64,000 nt of DNA. Source: Cognatundibacterium luofuense (GTDB lineage Bacteria > Pseudomonadota > Gammaproteobacteria > Burkholderiales > Burkholderiaceae_D). Shown in pieces: positions 8,666 to 16,802 of the stretch. A model generated the notes under the pieces. That model saw only the letters and a list, made by a program, of their open reading frames with translations. It searched no databases and had not been told where the DNA came from. Location of the stretch: assembly GCF_018139685.1 (NCBI RefSeq), contig NZ_JAGSPN010000003.1, positions 248,001 to 312,000 on the forward strand. The letters run 5' to 3'. The stretch's first letter is position 1. Each line of letters begins with the position of its first letter. A program made the translations under genes and the position numbers.

Positions 8666-8923
8666 TTAATGGGTTTTCTTAATGAAAGGTTTGACGTTTT
8701 GTACCGCCTGATACTGGTGGCGGCTGTAATGTTCATGATCTTCCATGTTTAGCTGCGCCTGCGCAAGCATATAGGTCAGTGTACGAAAGGTCTCTGTCTC
8801 CAGGCGCAGGGACAGATTTTGTACTGCCAGATGGACGATGCCGCAGTCTGCACAGTATTTGACATCACCGATACTGCTGCTGGCCAGATTCATATGCTGG
8901 CACGGATTACTGGTTTGGCTCAT
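8666..8923 (-). CDS. small Cys/His-containing protein of unknown function (85 aa)
   Basis: Starts MSQTSNPCQHMNLASSS. The N-terminal third has the spacing C..H...C..C (CQHM then YCADCG), which could bind a zinc ion or another metal. The rest is a helix ending in the basic NVKPFIKKTH. Its ATG overlaps the stop of the ChaN-like gene as ATGA and has GGAGAG upstream, which argues for translational coupling and for a real gene. I do not recognise the family. A link to heme or iron handling is inferred from the operon alone. Confidence 0.65.
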   Translation of the reverse strand: MSQTSNPCQHMNLASSSIGDVKYCADCGIVHLAVQNLSLRLETETFRTLTYMLAQAQLNMEDHEHYSRHQYQAVQNVKPFIKKTH

Positions 8924-9804
8924 GTGGTCTCTCCGGGTTTGGTGTTGATGGTCATGCCGGCGCAAGGATCGGGCCGGTTTTGCGTTGGCAAGGGTGTTTG
9001 TGTATCCGCAGAGGCGGCAGATACGGCGGATTCTGAAAACAGATGGCTGTGGACTGATTCAGCACCGGCGAAACGCAGCCAGTACGCCACGCCAATGTCT
9101 TTACGCACATGGCCGTTACCGGCAATCAGGATACTGCGGCGGCTTTGTTGCAACAGTTTTTCTGTCATCACGATATCTCTGGCGATCTGGGCTTTGGCCA
9201 TTCCGGCAGCCATGCTCAGTGGTAATTGCCCGCAGTGAGCTTTCAGCACTTCTTGTTGCTGCGCCTGAACAACAGCGTGATGCGGTGAGCTTGCTAAATC
9301 GTCTTCGCTCAGTTGCCAGCGTTTGATATCCGCTTCCGCCAAAACGGCGCGGTAGCCTTCTTTCATGACACGGCGTGCATCGCTGCGTGACAGATTGCCA
9401 GCGACCAGAGGGAGTTTCTGATCCAGCGCCAGTTGAATCAGTGGTGAGTACAGCGACCATTGCCATTGCAATCCGGGCTTTTTCAGTGTTTGCAGCAGGC
9501 AGTCTGCCGTGCTGCAAAGGCGCTGTGCTTCGTCCAGTGCAGTTTGCTGATCGGTATCGAACTGCTCCAGTACCAGTGCGGTCGGTTGATTTGTTGCCAG
9601 TTGCTGGCGGATAACAGCGAGTCTGGCCTGATGGCCTGCTGCATGATCATGCACTTCGCCCAGCAGCAGATAACGCGGCGTGACGGTTGCCGCCGCGCTG
9701 ACAGGGGCTTGCGGCGTCGCCTGACAGGCAGTCAGCAACCCAAGGATAAGTGGTAATACTGCAGTAGTGATGATTTTTTTGTTAACACTAATATTAATTT
9801 TCAT
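8920..9804 (-). CDS. ChaN-family heme-binding lipoprotein
   Basis: 294 residues. The signal peptide ends in the lipobox LTAC at about residue 27, so it should be membrane-anchored and face the periplasm. After it comes YLLLGEVHDHAAGHQARL, the hallmark of the ChaN/Cofac_haem_bdg family. Further family marks are ALVLEQFD and, near the end, ILIAGNGHVRKDIGV. ChaN of Campylobacter binds stacked heme molecules and is linked to iron acquisition. It lies 1 bp after the HmuV-like gene and overlaps the next gene by 4 bp, so it belongs to the heme operon. Confidence 0.85.
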   Translation of the reverse strand: MKINISVNKKIITTAVLPLILGLLTACQATPQAPVSAAATVTPRYLLLGEVHDHAAGHQARLAVIRQQLATNQPTALVLEQFDTDQQTALDEAQRLCSTADCLLQTLKKPGLQWQWSLYSPLIQLALDQKLPLVAGNLSRSDARRVMKEGYRAVLAEADIKRWQLSEDDLASSPHHAVVQAQQQEVLKAHCGQLPLSMAAGMAKAQIARDIVMTEKLLQQSRRSILIAGNGHVRKDIGVAYWLRFAGAESVHSHLFSESAVSAASADTQTPLPTQNRPDPCAGMTINTKPGETT

Positions 9805-9805
9805 C

Positions 9806-10681
9806 TCATGACCCCTGGTGTGCCTGTGATTGCTGCTGGCGGCAATGAAAAGAAATCACCGGCGCTGCGATTTTTTTCCGACGGTGTGGCGGAATGCAGT
9901 GCAGTACGGTTTCACCATCGGCGCTGCGTAACACTTGCCAGCCGGTCTGATACAGCTGTTCCAGTTGCGGTACAGCCTGCAGCGTGGCCGGGCAATCGGC
10001 CATTAACTGACCATCCCTGATCATCCAAAGGCGTTCAAAATACTGTAGCGCCTGATTCACATCATGCAAGACTGCAATCACGGCATGGTGACGCTCGCTT
10101 GCGAATTGCTGTAAGCGATGCAGTAATTCAGATTGCAAACCAGGGTCCAGTGCGCTGACCGGTTCATCCACCAGAATGATCGCTCCCTGCCTGTCCCAGA
10201 GCTGGGCAAATACCCGTGCCAGTTGCACCCGCGCCTGTTCACCGCCGGAAAGGCTGTTGTACTGACGCTGCAGCAAGTGAGCAGCTTCCGCCAGTTGCGC
10301 TGCCTGACGTACAACTTCCTGCTGATGCGAGTCAGCATCACGCGCAATACGTCCCAGCGAAATCACCAATTCTACCGGCAAAGAAAATGCCATCTGATGA
10401 CTCTGCATCAGTACTGCACGATGCTCTGCCAGTGCTTGTGCTGAGTACTGTTGAAAGTCTTCGCCATTCAGAAATACGGATTTGTGCAGCGCTGGAAGAT
10501 CGCCGGATAAGGCTTTCAGCAGGCTGCTTTTCCCCGCGCCGGAAGGGCCGAGAATCGCGATGCGTTCGGCACCGCGTACCTGCAGCACAAACGGGCCCAT
10601 CGTCGCTTGACCCTGTTGCCAGCCTGCGCAACGGATCATCAGTCTGGCGGCAGTCTGTTGTTCGTTCTGAATCGAGTGCAT
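9806..10681 (-). CDS. hmuV: heme ABC transporter ATP-binding protein
   Basis: About 291 residues. Walker A is GPSGAGKSS, the signature motif is LSGGEQARVQLAR, Walker B is ILVDEPVSALD, and the switch His is in VLHDVN. It should power import of heme across the inner membrane with the HmuU permease. I prefer the ATG at 10681, 9 bp after the permease stop. An in-frame start at 10747 would overlap the permease by about 58 bp. The C-terminal extension after the ABC core (TVLHCIPPHRRKK) is somewhat longer than usual and may be variable. Confidence 0.9.
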   Translation of the reverse strand: MHSIQNEQQTAARLMIRCAGWQQGQATMGPFVLQVRGAERIAILGPSGAGKSSLLKALSGDLPALHKSVFLNGEDFQQYSAQALAEHRAVLMQSHQMAFSLPVELVISLGRIARDADSHQQEVVRQAAQLAEAAHLLQRQYNSLSGGEQARVQLARVFAQLWDRQGAIILVDEPVSALDPGLQSELLHRLQQFASERHHAVIAVLHDVNQALQYFERLWMIRDGQLMADCPATLQAVPQLEQLYQTGWQVLRSADGETVLHCIPPHRRKKIAAPVISFHCRQQQSQAHQGS

Positions 10682-10689
10682 ATCCGCTT

Positions 10690-11775
10690 TCAGTAAAGGC
10701 GCTGGCGGCTCTGGTACAGCAGCCACAGTAAGACCGGACTGCCGCATAAGGCAGTCAGAATGCCAACCGGAATTTCAGCAGGCAGCGCCAGAGTACGTGC
10801 CAGCGTATCAGCCAGCAGCAGTACCAGAGCACCGGACAACATCGCACCCGGTAACACAATGCGCTGATCCGCCCCGCGTTGCATACGAACCAGATGAGCG
10901 GCGATCAGACCAATAAAACCGATAGCGCCGCACCAGGCCATCACCACACCGGTCAGCACTGCCACCGTCAGAATTACACGCCAGCGCAAGGCTGCAATAT
11001 TCACACCGCTGTGCGCTGCGGTCTGCGCACCCAGCGACATTGCATTTAAGGCTTGTGCTGTGTGTTTTAGTCTGTGCAGCGATAACAGCAGAATCATGCT
11101 TAACGCCAGCAATGCAGGCCAGCTGGCTGCGCTCAGCGAACCCAGTGTCCAGAACGACAAATTGCGTAACTGCTCGTCGGTACTCAGATAAGTGCAGATA
11201 CCGATGACCGCTGCCGCAAGCGCATTCATCGCAATACCGGTCAGCAGTAATCCGGTAACTGAACCCGGCGTCAGCCAGCGTGCGACGGCATCCAGCAATA
11301 AACAAGTCAGCAGTGCGCCGCTGAACGCCGCCACCGGCAGTATCCAGCCGCGTAAAGCCGGTGATACCGGCCACGGCAGATTGCCGATAAACACGATGCT
11401 TAATGCCGCGGCGCAGGCAGCGCCGGTGGTAACACCCAGTAAGCCGGGATCAGCCAGCGGATTGCGAAACAAGCCCTGACATAAGCCTCCGCTGTAACCG
11501 AGTGCCGCACCGGCCAGTAATGCAAACAATACACGCGGCAGACGCATAAACCAGAACACATACAACTGACTGCTTTGCATTGCGGACGGCGCTTCTGCCA
11601 AGCCCAGCCAGTGTTGCAGCGCTTGCAGACTGGCATCAGCCAGCACAGGCCATTGCAGATGCACCGCACCGGCCGCCAGGGCAGTCATAATCAGTAAGGC
11701 ACTCAGCAGTGAATACAATGGCCAGTGACGTCCGCTGCTGACTGAACGATGCGCTGCGGTAAAAGCCATTGCCAT
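10690..11775 (-). CDS. hmuU: heme ABC transporter permease (FecCD family)
   Basis: 361 residues with roughly ten membrane helices. FecCD marks are MRLPRVLFALLAGAALGYSG, QGLFRNPLADPGLLGVTTGA, GLIAAHLVRM, and the coupling region near IVLPGAMLSGALVLLLADT. It forms the inner membrane pore for heme import. Its ATG shares one base with the stop of the binding-protein gene, indicating coupled translation. Confidence 0.93.
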   Translation of the reverse strand: MAMAFTAAHRSVSSGRHWPLYSLLSALLIMTALAAGAVHLQWPVLADASLQALQHWLGLAEAPSAMQSSQLYVFWFMRLPRVLFALLAGAALGYSGGLCQGLFRNPLADPGLLGVTTGAACAAALSIVFIGNLPWPVSPALRGWILPVAAFSGALLTCLLLDAVARWLTPGSVTGLLLTGIAMNALAAAVIGICTYLSTDEQLRNLSFWTLGSLSAASWPALLALSMILLLSLHRLKHTAQALNAMSLGAQTAAHSGVNIAALRWRVILTVAVLTGVVMAWCGAIGFIGLIAAHLVRMQRGADQRIVLPGAMLSGALVLLLADTLARTLALPAEIPVGILTALCGSPVLLWLLYQSRQRLY

Positions 11776-12671
11776 CAGTTGCTCCGCTTGCGCATTTGCT
11801 GCTGCGCCGCTTCGCGCAGACTGTTCACCGCTTGCGGCAGACGCGGACCGAAACCCAGCATCAGCATAGCTTCCTGCACCACGACGCGCTGATGGCGTGC
11901 AGCCGGTGTTTGCGCCATGCCGGGTAAGCTGAGCAGTGCAGACTGATTGCCGAGCGTCTTAACGCCTTGTTCTGTCGCGATCAGCAAATCCGGCGCACTC
12001 TGAATCAGGGCTTCTGCATTGATGGCTTTGTAACCGCTGACATCTGCAAAGGCATTCTGCAGACCGGCGTATTCCATGATGGTGTGCGCATGGGTATCGC
12101 GTCCGGCCAGCATGACTTGTCCCGGTGCATGGGCCATCACAAATAATGCGCGCGCTTTGGTCGTTGGTTGAGCGGCGGGGTTTTGTACCTGCGCCCATTC
12201 CTGCGTCAGTTGTTGCTGCAACTGCTGTGCCTGCGCTGGCCGCTGCAACAATTGTCCGAGCAGGGCGATGGTGCTTAGTAAATCTTTAAAGCTGCGGATT
12301 TCCGGTATCTGGTGGACGCGAATGCCTGCGCCTTCAATCTGACGTAATACCGCAGACGGTCCCGCTTCATGGCTGGCAATCACCAGTTGCGGGCTCAGGC
12401 TCAGGATGCCTTCGGCAGATAATTTGCGGGCATAGCCTACATTCGGCAACTTTTGCAGCGATGCCGGAAAGTTCGATGTGGTATCCACGCCCGCAATACC
12501 TGCTTCACCCTGCAGCCTGACCACAATTTCAGTGATCGCACCGCCGATACAGACGATACGTTTCAGATTGCCGGATTCGGATTGTGCGGATGCGGTTTGC
12601 CACAGCGCAGGTGCAGCACCCGCGATTCCGAACACACCTGCCTGCATCAGAAAACGACGGCGTGGATTCAT
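11775..12671 (-). CDS. hmuT: periplasmic heme-binding protein
   Basis: About 298 residues from MNPRRRFLMQAG, a twin-arginine-like or long Sec signal peptide ending near ASAQ. The mature part is a class III (BtuF-like) binding protein: RIVCIGGAITEIV, YARKLSAEGILSLSPQLVIAS, and the C-terminal VVVQEAMLMLGFGPRLP. It would hand heme to the HmuU permease. ATG 12671 overlaps the HmuS stop as ATGA; the upstream ATG 12680 is equally possible. Confidence 0.9.
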   Translation of the reverse strand: MNPRRRFLMQAGVFGIAGAAPALWQTASAQSESGNLKRIVCIGGAITEIVVRLQGEAGIAGVDTTSNFPASLQKLPNVGYARKLSAEGILSLSPQLVIASHEAGPSAVLRQIEGAGIRVHQIPEIRSFKDLLSTIALLGQLLQRPAQAQQLQQQLTQEWAQVQNPAAQPTTKARALFVMAHAPGQVMLAGRDTHAHTIMEYAGLQNAFADVSGYKAINAEALIQSAPDLLIATEQGVKTLGNQSALLSLPGMAQTPAARHQRVVVQEAMLMLGFGPRLPQAVNSLREAAQQQMRKRSN

Positions 12672-13744
12672 GCTTTGCATAACAGATGCTCCGTCCGCAT
12701 TTGATCCAGCAGGGCACGCCATTCGCAGCGTTCCGCCTGTCCCGGTTTTCGTTCACCAAACAGCATACAAATCAGTTCGTGATGTGCATCAAACAATTCC
12801 AGCGAGCACACCAGCCCGTCCGTCGTTGGTTTGCGCACTATCCATGCTTCCGCAATCAGATCAGTACGCAGATGTAAATTGAAGCCGGCATCCAGCACAT
12901 TGATCCACGGGCCTGTAGGCAGCACCTTGCTGACAGGGCCGCTGTGAATCTGAATCATGCCGGCATTGCCGGTGAATACCATAATCGGTACTTGCTCTTG
13001 TGCAGCGGCCAGTAAAACATCACTGGCGGCGGCAGTATCCAGCTGTTCCGCATAATCAACACCGGCTTCGCGCAACGCCAGTGTGCGGCTGATCTTAAAC
13101 TGACGCAGCATACTGAAAAAGTCATGCGTATCACGCAGTGAACGCCAGGCATCACGGAACGCAGCATTGTCAAAATTGTCGGGCAGAGTGGCCTCGGCGC
13201 GCGGTGCGGCAGCCTGTATCTGCAATGGCGCGGCATGGTCATCGGCGAAAGCCATGATCAGTGCATCAAATGCCTGCAGATTGCTTTCCGGTTGCAGAAA
13301 AATTTTGTGTATCGCTACGCCGCTGCGGTCAAAGAATTGCAGGCTGCGCTGCGTGCCGTCGGCCAGTTCTTCCTGAACCGCAAAGCCACTGCTCCAGTGC
13401 TGATAAAAAATCCGCAGATCGATATCACCCGCCAGCACCAGACCGGTCTGGCCGTTGACGCTGCTGTGGTGATATACCCCTTTTTTCTCATGCACACAGG
13501 CTTCATTACGGGTTAAGGCCATCACCTTGCCCAGCGTTTCCACCGTTTTTATCAGATCCGGCCAGCGCGCTTGCAGACGTACTGCACGCAGACTGATCGC
13601 GTCATCATCTGTCATCACGCCGCTGTGCGCTGCAATCAGTTCTGCTTCGCTGATACCGAGTTCCAGCGCAATATCGCGGTGCCGCTTTTTCTGGGCGCGG
13701 CGCATTTCGGTAAACAAACGGGGAATGTTCAAGCTGTTATTCAT
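12668..13744 (-). CDS. hmuS: heme-degrading/heme-trafficking factor HmuS
   Basis: About 358 residues from MNNSLNIPRLFTEMRR. It has the two-repeat structure of the ChuS/HemS/HmuS family: the first repeat covers ELGISEAELIAA to ALTRNEACVHEKKG and the second has a corresponding TLALREAG and VMVFTGN-like stretch (seen as PIMVFTGNAGMIQIHSG). It acts in the cytoplasm on imported heme, releasing iron or carrying heme. The ATG lies 8 bp inside the 3' end of the receptor gene, so it is translated in the same operon. Confidence 0.92.
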   Translation of the reverse strand: MNNSLNIPRLFTEMRRAQKKRHRDIALELGISEAELIAAHSGVMTDDDAISLRAVRLQARWPDLIKTVETLGKVMALTRNEACVHEKKGVYHHSSVNGQTGLVLAGDIDLRIFYQHWSSGFAVQEELADGTQRSLQFFDRSGVAIHKIFLQPESNLQAFDALIMAFADDHAAPLQIQAAAPRAEATLPDNFDNAAFRDAWRSLRDTHDFFSMLRQFKISRTLALREAGVDYAEQLDTAAASDVLLAAAQEQVPIMVFTGNAGMIQIHSGPVSKVLPTGPWINVLDAGFNLHLRTDLIAEAWIVRKPTTDGLVCSLELFDAHHELICMLFGERKPGQAERCEWRALLDQMRTEHLLCKA

Positions 13745-15959
13745 GGCTGCTCCTGAAGTCGTAACGTAAGCTGAGAAGGAACTGGCGTCCCGGTGCGGTA
13801 TAAGCATCTTTCACGGTGCTGCTGTCGGCGACGCCGCGCACATCGGCCCAGCGCCAGTATTTGCGGTCAGTCAGATTGCTGATCTGCGCCTGCAGCGTCC
13901 AGCCTTGCGCCAGTTTCCATGCAGTGCCGATATCCAGCGTCGTGAATGCACCCGGTGCGAAAGCCGGTGTGGCAGCCACCGGAATATCCGACAAGGCTTT
14001 GCCGCGCTGATGCTGAATCTGCAGCCAGCCGCTCAGTGCATTCTGGTTGTAATGCAGCGTGGTTTGCAGCCGGGCCGGATTGATGGTTTCCAGCGGATCA
14101 CGCTGGCTGCCTTGTGTCGTCTCGCCGCGCCCCTGCGCCCATGCGCCCTGTAAGCGCCAGACCGGATCAATTTGCCAGTCCAGTCGCAGTTCTGCGCCGC
14201 GTATCGTGGCTTGCTGCAGATTGATGTACTGAAAAATCATCGGATCGCCCGGTCTGCCGCTGCCGCCGGTAACTTGCTGTTTGATGAAGTCATCATAAGT
14301 ATTGCGGTACATCGCCCACTGATAACGCAAGCCTTTAACCTGACCGCGCATACCCAGCTCCAGACTGTGCGCAGTTTCCGGTCGCAAATCCGGATTACCA
14401 CGGGTTTCGTAACCCATTACCGGATTGCTGAAACCGTTATTTACCTGATCCGGCGACGGTGCGCGGAAGCCCTGTGCGATCTGGAAATAAGCCTGATGTG
14501 CCTTTTGCAATTGCCATACCAGCCCCAGACGCGGGCTGACTGCCTGATCACTGAGCGTAACGGTTTTACCGCTGTAACCGGCCGCATCCGGACTCAGCTT
14601 GTAATGATCGAGACGCACACCGGGCTGAATGCGGAACGTACCGGCTTGCCAGTCTCCCTGCCAGAACGCACCGGCGACGGTGTACTGCGTATCCGGAAAC
14701 GGTTTGGAAGGGAAGGTTTCGCCCGTCGGCGGCGTCACGCCATCGCGCAGCGCTGAAACCTGCGTACGGCTCCAGTCCAGACCATAACTGACCGGCGCAC
14801 TGGCCATTTCGCCCTGAGCAGTTGTAGAAAAATGCCAGCCACGGTTTTCATAATGGTTATCGCGCACACGATCAGGATCGGTGTAGCGGTCTTCCAGACT
14901 GAACTGACGCGCTGACGATTTCTGATAACTGAGCCGACTGTCTGCCTGTTGCAGCCAGCGCAAACCGGCAGGTTGCCAGCGGTGTTCGAGTGCAATTTTG
15001 TCACGCCGCGTTTCATCATCGGCAGTTAAACCAATCACGCTGTTGCTGCGATATGGCGCAGTCGCGCGGCCGCTCAGCACATTGCTGTCAATTTCCTGTC
15101 GCAGTGCTTCCAGCGTGATGCCAAACCGTTGTTGCGGATGGAATTGCCACTGACTTTTTGCCAGCAGATAGCGGCCACTGGTATCGGTAGGATTCGGTTT
15201 GGTACGGCGGCTGTCCGGGCTGGCATCATCGCCCTGATTCGCCACTTCATGCCCTGTGCGGCGGCTGACGAAGATTAAGTTTTTCGTTTCACCAGCCTGC
15301 CATGCCACTGCGCCGCTGCTGAACCAGCTGCGGTCCAGACTGCTGTAACCACTGCGCAGAAAACCACCGAAACGCTGCTTTTCAGAAATAAAGTCATCCG
15401 GATCGATAGTACGGAAACTCACCGCGCCGGCCAGACCATCACTGCCATGCTGCATCGACGCCGGACCGCGCAGCACTTCCACCGACTTCAGCGCATCCGT
15501 ATTCAGATACGCACCGCGACCGGTACTGAACGCACCGAAACTGAAACTGTTCGGCAACGGTACACCGTCGCTCATCAGTAAGACCTGATTGTCTTCCAGA
15601 CCGCGGATATTGATGCTTTCCTGACCGGCACGACCAAATGCACTGCCTGCCGCCGTAAAACGCGGCGTCGCGGCACGCACGCTCAGATCCGGTTCCATGC
15701 TGAACAAATCCGCCAGCCGTCCGGTTTGTGCGCGTTCTATCTGCTCGGTTTCGCTTTGCGTTACCGTCACGGCCTGCTGGCGCCGGTCACCGGCACTGCG
15801 AGTGGTGCGCACATGAATATCCTGCAAAATCTGCTCAGGACGCTGCTGCGCCTGTTCCATTTCCTGCGTGGTAATCGTGGTCTGCACGCTTTGTGCGCCT
15901 GCAGATAAGGGAGTCAAGGCCAGCGCAATTGCCGCCGCCATCGAAGTTTTCTGAATCAT
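13737..15959 (-). CDS. TonB-dependent heme/hemoglobin outer membrane receptor
   Basis: 740 residues. The signal peptide starts MIQKTSMAAAIALALTPL and ends at AGAQ, preceded by GGAAAGAAG as ribosome binding site. The plug domain has INIRGLEDNQVLLMSDGVPLP and VEVLRGPASMQHGSDGLAGAVSFRT, typical of the TonB-hemoglobin/transferrin/lactoferrin receptor family. The barrel holds FRAPSPDQVNNGFSNP and LRPETAHSLELGMRG, the FRAP and NPDL blocks of heme receptors. The last residues (LLSLRYDF) suit a barrel end, though the extra RSSHE tail follows. It is the first gene of the operon, about 270 bp downstream of a Fur box. Confidence 0.93.
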   Translation of the reverse strand: MIQKTSMAAAIALALTPLSAGAQSVQTTITTQEMEQAQQRPEQILQDIHVRTTRSAGDRRQQAVTVTQSETEQIERAQTGRLADLFSMEPDLSVRAATPRFTAAGSAFGRAGQESINIRGLEDNQVLLMSDGVPLPNSFSFGAFSTGRGAYLNTDALKSVEVLRGPASMQHGSDGLAGAVSFRTIDPDDFISEKQRFGGFLRSGYSSLDRSWFSSGAVAWQAGETKNLIFVSRRTGHEVANQGDDASPDSRRTKPNPTDTSGRYLLAKSQWQFHPQQRFGITLEALRQEIDSNVLSGRATAPYRSNSVIGLTADDETRRDKIALEHRWQPAGLRWLQQADSRLSYQKSSARQFSLEDRYTDPDRVRDNHYENRGWHFSTTAQGEMASAPVSYGLDWSRTQVSALRDGVTPPTGETFPSKPFPDTQYTVAGAFWQGDWQAGTFRIQPGVRLDHYKLSPDAAGYSGKTVTLSDQAVSPRLGLVWQLQKAHQAYFQIAQGFRAPSPDQVNNGFSNPVMGYETRGNPDLRPETAHSLELGMRGQVKGLRYQWAMYRNTYDDFIKQQVTGGSGRPGDPMIFQYINLQQATIRGAELRLDWQIDPVWRLQGAWAQGRGETTQGSQRDPLETINPARLQTTLHYNQNALSGWLQIQHQRGKALSDIPVAATPAFAPGAFTTLDIGTAWKLAQGWTLQAQISNLTDRKYWRWADVRGVADSSTVKDAYTAPGRQFLLSLRYDFRSSHE

Positions 15960-16216
15960 CTTCTTTCCTGAAAATTTCAAATGTGGCTGGCACAGGGCTG
16001 GCAATCCGGAGAAAGGTCAACAGGAGAATGGCTGCTTCACCTGTGAGGGCAGGGAAGCAGCCACCGAAAGCTGCACCGTATCGCATTGAATTGCGCTGAG
16101 CCGGGAAGAGTGAGGGAGATCCCCGGCCTGTTCAGCACAACAGCGCCTGAGTAACAGCGGAGCGTGTTGACCCATGACCAGTGCAACGACAGCAAACAAC
16201 ATCACACCGGCGATCA
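15960..16216 (-). other. long 5' leader of the heme operon
   Basis: About 255 bp between the predicted transcription start and the receptor ATG. A minus-strand frame of 66 codons begins at 16217, but that ATG lies at the transcription start and has no ribosome binding site, so I do not call it. No known riboswitch or HemP gene was recognised here. Confidence 0.4.
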
Positions 16217-16226
16217 TGTGTATGCA

Positions 16227-16256
16227 TTATAAATGCGAATCATTATCATTTGCAAC
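16227..16256 (-). promoter_or_regulatory. Fur-regulated promoter of the heme operon
   Basis: On the minus strand TTGCAA, an 18-bp spacer and a perfect TATAAT form a sigma-70 promoter. The spacer holds AATGATAATGATTCGCATT, a close match to the Fur box. Transcription would begin near 16214-16220, giving a leader of about 255 bases before the receptor start at 15959. Confidence 0.8.
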
Positions 16257-16324
16257 AAAGAAGTGAATCTTTCTTTCATGATGCAAATGTCACTGCCAAT
16301 CGGATGAATACGGAGGAGCGGACC

Positions 16325-16393
16325 ATGAACAGCAATCCGCGAAGAACGAATCAACAGAAGCAGGAGAGTACGCTGAGGTCAGCGCAGAGCTGA
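16325..16393 (+). CDS. possible 22-residue small protein or remnant
   Basis: MNSNPRRTNQQKQESTLRSA is preceded by a strong GGAGGAG ribosome binding site at ideal spacing. It lies just beyond the Fur box on the opposite strand from the heme operon. The end LRSAQ resembles the point where HemP proteins start their conserved core, but that core (IxHxGxxYxLR and KLILTK) is absent downstream. It could be a truncated hemP, an unrelated small protein, or chance. Confidence 0.25.
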   Translation: MNSNPRRTNQQKQESTLRSAQS

Positions 16394-16802
16394 GCGAGTC
16401 AGAGCGGCTCATCGCGGGAAGATAAACCAGCAAGTTGCAGCTTTTCCCTGACTGTATTTCAGGCTGGCGAGCCAGTTCAGTCCACCAGCACACCTCATCC
16501 GGCTCAAAAACCCTGTTTTACACCCCAAATGCCGATTTCAGCATGGCAATCCGGCGGTCGTCGGCAGAAAGTCTGGCTGTCCGGAAAACATCAATGCGGA
16601 TATTGGCATAGTAATTTCCTTGTGAAGGGTATGTAATCTGCGGTTCTGACATGTCAATTTACTTTCCAGTGCAGGGGATTCTGTTGCTGTCGCTGCAGCG
16701 GGAGGTGAACTGGCAGGCGTGGCACGATGATTGCAACTGACTGCAAACGCGCTCTCCAGCGTGTTTGCCGCGCTGCCGGTAACCTCACCTTGATGAAGGA
16801 AA
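16394..16802 (+). other. non-coding stretch before the lectin gene
   Basis: About 410 bp without a credible gene. It holds inverted repeat copy B (16515-16611) and the 10-bp palindrome TGACATGTCA at 16647-16656. No clear -10/-35 pair was found for the downstream gene. Confidence 0.5.
16515..16611 (-). repeat. dispersed ~95-bp repeat, copy B (inverted, most diverged)
   Basis: Carries the invariant 20-mer on the minus strand. The outer parts are more divergent than in the other copies: the short end palindrome is altered (CCAATATCCGCATTG in place of CAAATATCGTCATTTG). Confidence 0.75.

Noticed and set aside
16017-16217. 66-codon minus-strand frame in the heme operon leader
   Set aside because: Its ATG coincides with the predicted transcription start 10 bp below a perfect TATAAT, and no ribosome binding site exists. 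The protein after the first hydrophobic stretch looks random.
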